Part shown: in pieces, positions 52,901-62,096 of the stretch | How positions within the stretch are numbered: position 1 is the stretch's first letter | How the letters are laid out: each line of letters starts with the position of its first letter | NCBI GenBank assembly: GCA_964017185.1 | Contig: OZ024875.1 | Span: 29,645,456 to 29,709,455 of the forward strand | Direction of reading: 5' to 3' | Source: Rugalucina vietnamica | Taxonomy: Eukaryota > Mollusca > Bivalvia > Lucinida > Lucinidae | Length of the DNA stretch: 64,000 bases | Position numbers and translations under genes: made by a program | Notes under the pieces: generated by a model | Seen by the model: only the letters and a program-made list of their open reading frames with translations | Told to the model about the DNA's origin: nothing | The model's database searches: none

Positions 52901-55900
52901 ACATCATGATACAAAGGCACTGGTCATACATGCAACTTGAATTATGTTTATCGTTTTTTTTTTTGTTTTTTTTTTTGTTTTTTTTTTTTTTTGTTTTGTT
53001 TTGTTTTGTTTTTTTTTTTTGTTTTTTTTTTTACTATTTACATTTACAGATTCATGCTAAAATATCAGACTATGGAATAGCAAGATTTTCAGCTTATGAG
53101 GGCTTGAAGGCACAGGAAGGCACTCTAGCCTACAGAGCACCAGAAGTTATCAGAAAAGAAAATTACTCTTTTGAGGTAAGCCATAAAGAATTATACTTAT
53201 TTTCATAATAATTGTCATATTACCAAGTGGTTGAACTGAAAGTAAATGTGTTTCAAAGGTTGATAATAAATGGATTCTTTAGAGTTTCAGTGTAGTGACT
53301 ACTTGACATGTGCTGTAATCGAAGATAGACATGAAATAGCAAAACGGTTTACATTCATTTATAAAAGACACACGTTAAGAAAACAACGGAAGTGATGCGA
53401 TGTTAATAGCATTCGAAGTTGGTAATGTTACGTTCTTGTCGTGTATGCCAGTCAAACATCCAGAACCTTCCCACCCCTTTGTGATTATTGCTCTTAATTG
53501 GTTCTATTGTAATTCGACAATGTGCCAATTATGTAAATATATTCCGTAATGAATGTTTTCTTTACATTATAATGTCAAACTCGGTTTATTGTGGTTTGGC
53601 AAACCAAGTTCTTTTTTGTAAAAGCCTCTGTTCCTTCTAACTTTCACTTTGTCTTTATTAGGCTGATGTTTTCTCATATGGTCTTACAATGTACGTGATG
53701 CTTGCTAGACACCACCCCTTTGATCAGCTGGAATCCAAGGGTGAGATGGACAGAGCCATTGCTGAGGTACAGTTTTGTAGTCCACTATTTTAAAGCCCAG
53801 AAAGCATAATATAATTTATGAACCACCCCTTTGATCAGCTGGAATCCAAGGGTGAGATGGACAGAGCCATTGCTGAGGTACAGTTTTGTAGTCCACTATT
53901 TTAAAGCCCAGAAAGCATAATATAATTTATGAACCACCCCTTTGATCAGCTGGAATCCAAGGGTGAGATGGACAGAGCCATTGCTGAGGTACAATTTTGT
54001 AGTCCACTATTTTAAAGCCCAGAAAGCATAATATAATTTATGAACCACCCCTTTGATCAGCTGGAATCCAAGGGTGAGATGGACAGAGCCATTGCTGAGG
54101 TACATTTTTGTAGTCCACTATTTTAAAGCCCAGAAAGCATAATATAAAACTTATGAACACTATGTAAATCAGTAAAAAGTACAAGTAGGCAATGATCAAG
54201 AAATGGCGCAATCAGAAAGAAATTCCCACTCCACAAACCGAGGGGTGGGAAAAAAATAAAATGACACTTAGGTACTTATACCAAGAAAACATATCGTAAG
54301 CCGAGTGAGCAGCTATTCCCCAATAGGCGGTCACTCAGTTACCCGAACTTAACTAAAAATATCAAAACGTACATAGGGCTCAAACAGCACAAAAATTCGA
54401 CTCCAAAACACAAAACAATTAGAACCACAACAGAAGTATCGCCTTGGAACGATCAGTAATAAAAAAAATACTGGGGGTGGGGCTTAAAAAGGTACAAGTA
54501 GGCAAAGATCAGGAAAAGGCACAATCAGAAAAAGATTCCCACTCCAAAAACCGAGATGGAAAAAAACCTAAATTAACAATCAGGTACTTATACTATGAAA
54601 ACATATCGTAAGCCGAATGGGCAGCTATTTTCCCAATAGGTGGCCACTCAGCTACCTAAACTTAACTACAAATATGAAAACATACATAAGGCGCCAACAG
54701 CACAAAAAATTTTAAACACCAAGACATAAAACGAAAGAACGACCACAGAAGTATCGCCTTGGAACGATCAGTAATATAAAATTACTGGCGGGCTTAAATC
54801 GATTTTACATGTACTTACATGTAACCTCACCCTCAGCTTCTGCAGTGGTTCATAACATTTAGTTAGTTCTTCGGTCCTCTTTGTGAATCTCTAACTAGTC
54901 AATGAATCATCAAGAACAAACAGATAACTCACGATAAATATCCTGATGAATCAAAGGACTCAATTGATTCAGTAAGCTGCCCGACGATGGAGATCCCTGG
55001 GTGCCAAATAACTTACTAACTCCGGAGCAAAAGAAAAACACCAGTTGGACCCCGGTGGGCCAAGCAACAGACAAGAAGCTCCGGCCCCAACCAACTAAAA
55101 TGAATAGCTTTAAGTCGGGGCCATCATAGAGTCTGATGCCCGACCCACCGGCGTTCAATTAAAGAATGTAGTATAGTAATCAACCATGATTGGGTTAAAA
55201 ACTAAGCATGCAGACTGTCGCATAGCATTCTAGTTATAACCTATACGTCTGTAACGTGTAATGATTTTTCTGAACTGAAAAGAAAAATCATTCCTTCCTA
55301 TAAGTTTTCTTAAATTTGTAAATCAAGTCACCATAAAATTCTGGTTCCGAAAGGCCCTCACCTATAAGCGTCTTTAGCCCAACATTATATTTGGACCGGT
55401 TTTATGCCTAGGTCACACTAGGGCTTACGTACGCAGCGGACGCTGCGGATAGGTGTTCCGTATCTGTCCGTCCTATCCGTAACGATTCGTATCTCATCCG
55501 TAATGTCCGTAACTGTACGTATCGTATCCTCAGGGCGCGGTAGATCCGCGGGCAAATTTTCATAACTGTCAAAAATGCATGCGCGGATGGACGATTGGTA
55601 ATGGTAGGCAATGGTACGTAACTGAAGGCATTTATTCGAATCTGTCCGTATCTAATCGCATCTAAACGTATCATTCCGCGATCAAGCATTTGTTGCGGAT
55701 CGATACTGTTACATACGTGTTGTTTCGTTCGGTTGCGGTCTTTGTCGTTTATACACACTTTTCGATACAATTTAATACGTCCAGATACGAACACGTAATG
55801 TTACGGTTACACAGCATGACACACGTATGAAAACGGAATCAAACCAGGATGCAACTTGAACAATGCTAATAAGCGTGTGGCTGAGCCCTCTAGAGCTGAG

Positions 55901-58900
55901 TGTTTGGGCATAACATAATCTGTATCCAATGCTTGAATGAATCATACAAGAACGTTTCTGGAATATATAGTCTCCTTGACAAAAATGTCCGTCATTTTTC
56001 TATTATACAGGTAATTTATTTATTTAAGGATATCCATAATTCATTTATGGATATCCATAATTCATTTATGGATATCCTTAATTCATTTATGGATATCCTA
56101 AAATTATTAAAGATATCCATCAATATTTTGGATATCCTAAAATGAATTATGGATATCCATAAATGAATCATGGATATCCATAAATGAATTATGGATATCC
56201 TTAAATGAATTATGGATATCCATAATTGAATTATGGATATCCTTAAATACATTTTTGGATATCCAAAAATCGAGATGAATTATGGATATCCATAATTCGA
56301 TTTTTGGATATCCAAAAATCGAATTATGGATATCCTTAAATCAGCTCATTTAAGGATATCCTTAAATGTGTTTTAGGATATCAAAAAATAAGCTTGAATT
56401 TAGGATATCCATAATTCGATTTTTGGATATCCATGATTCTTTTTTTTTTTTTTGATATCCATAATGATCTGATTTAAGGATATCCATAATTCGATTTTAG
56501 GATATCCATAATTCATTTTAAAAAATATTTCTTTTCCATAATGATTTTTTCCGTGTAATACGCATGCGCTAACTTAAACTGATCGAAACGGAAGCCAACG
56601 TTAATTCAACCACACCGGATGCCTCCATTCTCTGACTAGGGAGAAATCATTATATCCCATAGGCACGTATGGGGTGCCGTTTTACTATTTATTTCCTATT
56701 TATGGATATCCATAATTCATTTTTGGATGTCCAAAATTCATTTTTGGATATCCATAATATATTTTTGGATACCCATAATTCTTTTTTGGATATCCTAAAA
56801 TCGATTTATGGATATACTTAATTCGGCTGAATATTGGATATCCATAAATTGATTTTAGGATATCCTATAATCGAATTATGGATATCCTTAAATAAAATCC
56901 AATTTTTGGATATCCATAATTCGATTTAAGGATATCCTAAAATCGGGCTAATATTGGATATCCATAATTCGATTTATCCTTAATTATTGTAGGATATCCA
57001 TAAATGAATTAAGGATATCAATAAATACATTATGAATATCCTTAAATAAATTATGGATATCCAAAAATAGGGAATAAATAGTGAAACGGCACTCCATAGG
57101 CACGTACATCATTTTTTGTGATTTAAGGATATCCTTAAATGAATTATGGATATCCTTAAATACAGTCCTATTGAAGGAACTCATTTATGGATATCCATAA
57201 ATCGAATTATGGATATCCAATATTAGCCCGATTTTAGGATATCCTTAAATCGAATTATGGATATCCAAAAATAGGATTGTATTTTAGGATATCCATAGTT
57301 CGGTTTTAGGATATGCTAAATCTATTTATGGATATCCAATATTCAGACGAATTTAGGATATCCTTAAATTGATTTTAGGATATCCAAAATGAATTATGGA
57401 TATCCAAAAAAGAATTATGGATGTCCAAAAATAAATTTTGGATATCGAAAAAAATAAGGACATCCATAATTCATTTCAGGATATCCATAATTCATTTCAG
57501 GATATCCATAATTATTATGGATATCCATAATTCATTTATGGATATCCATAATTCATTTTAAGATATCCAGAAATGTTAATGGATATCCTTAATTATTTAA
57601 GGATATCCATTAATGAATAAAGGATATCCATAAATAAATTATGGATATCCTTAAATGAATTATGGATATCCAAAAATAGGGAATAAATAGTAAAATGGCA
57701 CCCATAGGCACGTACATCATTTTTTGTGATTTAAGGATATCCTTAAATTATGGATATCCTAAAATACAGTTCTATTGAAGTACATCCATAACTCATTTAT
57801 GGATATCCATAAATCGAATTATGGATATCCAATATTAGCCCGATTTTATAATATCCTTAAATCGAATTATGGATATCCAAAAATAGGATTGTATTTTAGG
57901 ACATCCATAGTTCGATTTTAGGATATCCTAAAATCAATTTATGGATATCCAATATTCAGACGAATTAAGGATATCCATAAATCGATTTTAAGTATCCAGA
58001 AATGAATTTTGGATATCCAAAATGAATTATGGATATCCATAAATAGGGAATAAATAGTAAAACGGCACCCCATATGATTGTTGGTTGATGCGTTCATTTA
58101 CGGTGTAGATACGTTTGTGTTACGTTTTAGATACGGAAAGATTCGAATCAACGCCTTTATTTACATGTCATTACGTACTATTACGGATGTTTCATCCGTG
58201 CCCAATTTTTGACTTTTTTCAAAATTGGGGCGCGGATGGAATCGGACTTGCATATACAATACGTTAAGATACGAACATATACGGAAAAGATACGAATTGT
58301 TACGGATATGGCGGATATATACGAAAGGTCAGTCCGCAGCGTCCGCAGCATCCGGATGTGCTAGTGTGACTGTAGTTTGACTAAAACCTGCGTTTTCTTG
58401 CATCAAATTTCACCGTTATATACGCAAGAAAACGCAACATTACGTATCTGAAGGTGTATGTCTGTATCTAAAAGTAACAGATGGTATCGAAATGTATGTA
58501 GTCAAGTATCTTAACCGTATGTATTCGAATTTATCCGTAACTATCTTCGAACGTACCCGTATCTTTCCTGAACTACCCGTATTTATTCGTATTTAAAGGT
58601 AATAAATTCATTAAGAACCGTTAGCCCCGCCCACAAAATTTTGCGGATCGCTACGTATAGTATTCGCAACTATCCGCGGCATCCGTAAGCGCTAGTGTGA
58701 CCTAGGCATAACAGGGCCCTAACCTCACCCTCATCTTCTTATTTAGATAGTTGTTCGGTCCTCGTGGTGAATCTCTAACTAGTCAATGAATCATCAAGGG
58801 CAAACGAATAAATCATGATATAACCACCCCGATGAATCAAAAACGAGGACTCCACAGACTCAATCACCTTTTCGTATTTGTGAGGAAATAAAACATGAAC

Positions 58901-61900
58901 AGCAAGATGATTAGGGTTTTCCCGTGCAGCTAGGGCTGATCAGGCTGGCATCAATCTAAAAGCATAGATGACGAGAACCAGTAGACAAACATGAAGGATA
59001 AAGATAAATCACAACAAAATTGTCTTGGAACGGTCTGTAAATGAGCCGCCGCATGAGAAAACCAACAATTTGCATATGCGAAAACAAAGGCGCAGACCAG
59101 CTTCGCGGTAACCGCGAAGCTGATCAGCGCCTTTGTCTTCGCTGCATAGATAGTACAATCTTCTACATTATACCCTCTTCTTCTTAAATCCGAAATTTCA
59201 AGCTTTCAGCCTGCTTCTGTGACTGTACAGGTCGGTTTGTGTCAGACCTGGTCGGAACCCAGACTGTTGTTTTTCTCACGCACAGCTTGATTAAACTGAG
59301 AGCCATTTCTAAGTTGCGCAATACTCTCATCAAATACACACGCTGGATGATGTAAGTGGACAAAGTGCGGCCACCACAAATATAAAAGATCTTGTAAATT
59401 TGAAATTATTTTCAGGGCTTAATGGTTCCTCCTTTGGTCGGCAAGAATATACAAGAGTGGCCAGATATGCATGCCCTAGTTATGCAGTGCCTGAACCACG
59501 ACCCAGGCCTTAGACCAACGGTAAGGTGCAATGCTAGCAAAGACATACAAAATTGGTCTCTTCGCTTCAGCTCAATCTAAAGTCAGAAATTTTGAAAATG
59601 AGAAAATGAAACTGATCTGCTGCGCAGTAACCGCAATGTTGGCCTTGTTTATGTCAAGGGTAGCGTGTGGCTCCTACATATAATGTAGTAAGTATTGCCT
59701 GTTGAAATATTTCGTTATTTCAACACACCCAAAGACATGACCCGTCATTTTTGCTTGGCGCGACAGCGTCAAGCAATTGAAACGGAATGAGGATTTCTTC
59801 TCAATCTGTTGGGCTTTTCCTTTAATCTGTGGGGTTTCCCTTTGACATCCAGGGGCCTGGTTCCAGTCGCAATGTTTTTATACACTTCTTGCATAATAAA
59901 TCAATTGAAGACGGAAACCAGACTTGCTCTCCGCCGTTTTTATTAGGACTTGTGGGAAGAATGACGTACTTGGATCTAACGTTAAACATTTAGTTGGCGT
60001 TCTGGACGGATAATGCTAAAACCCGGAACTTTGTCCTAGGACCGACCAAGTACGAAAGCTTGAAATCCTCCGTAGCGAGGAAGTGTTCATGACCGATGCG
60101 ACCCATCGAGTTACCGAAAAACTCCACAAACCTACGAAAAACCACAACACACGGACAAATATTGGTATATACAGACTAGCCAAGCGTTCCTTTTAACAAG
60201 GAAAATTTATATATAATCAGGATAACTTGTCCGTGAAATATATGCACAATGACACCCAATATTAATGTAGTAAAACTGGGAAGTAAGGGGATATGCAAGT
60301 TTTCTTATTTTTGACCCTAAACATAGATTGTGTACAATCAATGTTTTGAGTAACGATTCGTAAAATATTACATATATTTACAACTGAAATATTTCGTTCA
60401 AAGCCACAGAAAATCTCTATAATACATGGGCGAGTTTTCGTATTTCTTTTCAGGCGGACAAAGCTGTTAAAATTCTACAAAGTCCAGATATGCTAAGCCT
60501 CCAGAAAATGGTTAATGTTTCAAAGTCAACAACCGTGGAGTGCTTTGCTGTCCAGTTGGTAAATATAGAAGATAAAAAGTAAACAAAATGAAATGAAATA
60601 CAGACAGTTAAAAACACTTCAAAAAGAAGATCTAAACCAATCCAAATAAACTACTGACAATAATTGTTGTATTAGACGTCGCGTCAGATGTTCGTGCACA
60701 ATAACGTTACAAGAAAAGATTGAAGCCGGTATCATAGCATCGCGGCTACAGTGCGTTCTAATGCGTGTTTTACATGCGCTTTATTTGCAATTTGTAGCGA
60801 CAGCTACGAGCATTAAAGTACGCGTCCGTATAGCAACACCAGCCACGTATGTTTTTGCCAGACTGTGATAACGCCTCGCAAGATGTTTTGTTCAAATAGA
60901 CGGGCTTGCCCTGTGAAAATAACGTAACGTAATGTAAAAACGACTGAAACGTCAAAATGTTACATTTTTTAAGATCACGGAAAATCAACACAGTTTTGTT
61001 GATAGTGAACGCAGAATCATTTTATATATATCACATGAAAGATTGGTTTAGGAACTTTAACGTCATGCAAATCAAAAACTAAAAAGATGTAGTCTGACAT
61101 GAAAATTATGATACGGAACAAACGACGTATGGAATTTTATCTAAAAAAATCGGTAGTGTTACATTTTTTAAGATCCGAAAAATTCTACGTTTTAATTATT
61201 TTCAATTTCTGAATCGAATTTATTTTCATACAGCGTGAATGCGCATTTACGGAACTAAACGTCCATATAAAAATTTAGTAATTTACTATTTCATATTTGT
61301 ATTTTATAATACAAACAACACACTACCTATAACTTTTCACACTGAACCTGACATTTTCGGACCTCCCGAACAAGATGCGGTTGTATCTCTAATATTTCAT
61401 CTTCTGGCTTCAGCTTTTGGCGGGCTTTCTATCAACAAAATCACTGCAAATGTGTGTCGTTACGTTGCACAAACACTTAAGATCGCGATTTTCGGATCGT
61501 TTTCATCGAAAATAACGGCTAATTTTATAACGCTTACATGACGTTATTAGCTTTTTTTGATCATTCATTCGCGGTGTATTCAGTATATAATAGGTCACAA
61601 GACATATCAAACGTGCACATGATCTAAAAGCTGGTTTCAAGATCTTTATTTTGATGTATTTTGCATACCGCTACTTCAAAAAATGTTGACATGACAACAT
61701 TTTAGCACCAAGAAAGTGAAAAATCGCAAATTGTGCCTGAACATCTGACGCGACGTCACAATCATCATTCTGGAGAAAAAGATTCCAAAGGATCAAACAT
61801 TTGTACTTCATTTGTTTTGTAATGTTACAACTTACTTGAATACCAGTAATACTTAAGCCTTTAACACGTTTCTGTTCGCAAATTGCTCGGATCCAATAAT

Positions 61901-62061
61901 TTTGTATCCGAGACAAACCGGTAAGTATTTTTGCAGTATATAAATGAAATGGGGATGCATTGGTAAACGTCATCATATAGAATAGCAGAGCTAAGTCCAT
62001 TAATTGCACTTTGAAGCACCTAAATGACCATTTCTGCGTCGATGTTGTAAATTTTTCATCT

Positions 62062-62096
<35 letters not shown>

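Noticed and set aside
54910-55158. 82-codon minus-strand open frame
   Set aside because: It lies in the conserved 3' UTR of the retroelement; similar frames at 36008-36260 arise from the same sequence and do not look like protein.
55408-55794. 128-codon minus-strand frame with repeated Arg/Tyr/Thr
   Set aside because: Created by TACGGAT-type sub-terminal repeats of the 3.3-kb TIR element; composition is a low-complexity by-product.
56016-56252. Frames reading DIHNSFMDIHNSFMD and similar
   Set aside because: Translation of the GGATATCC satellite; periodic, present on both strands, no domain.
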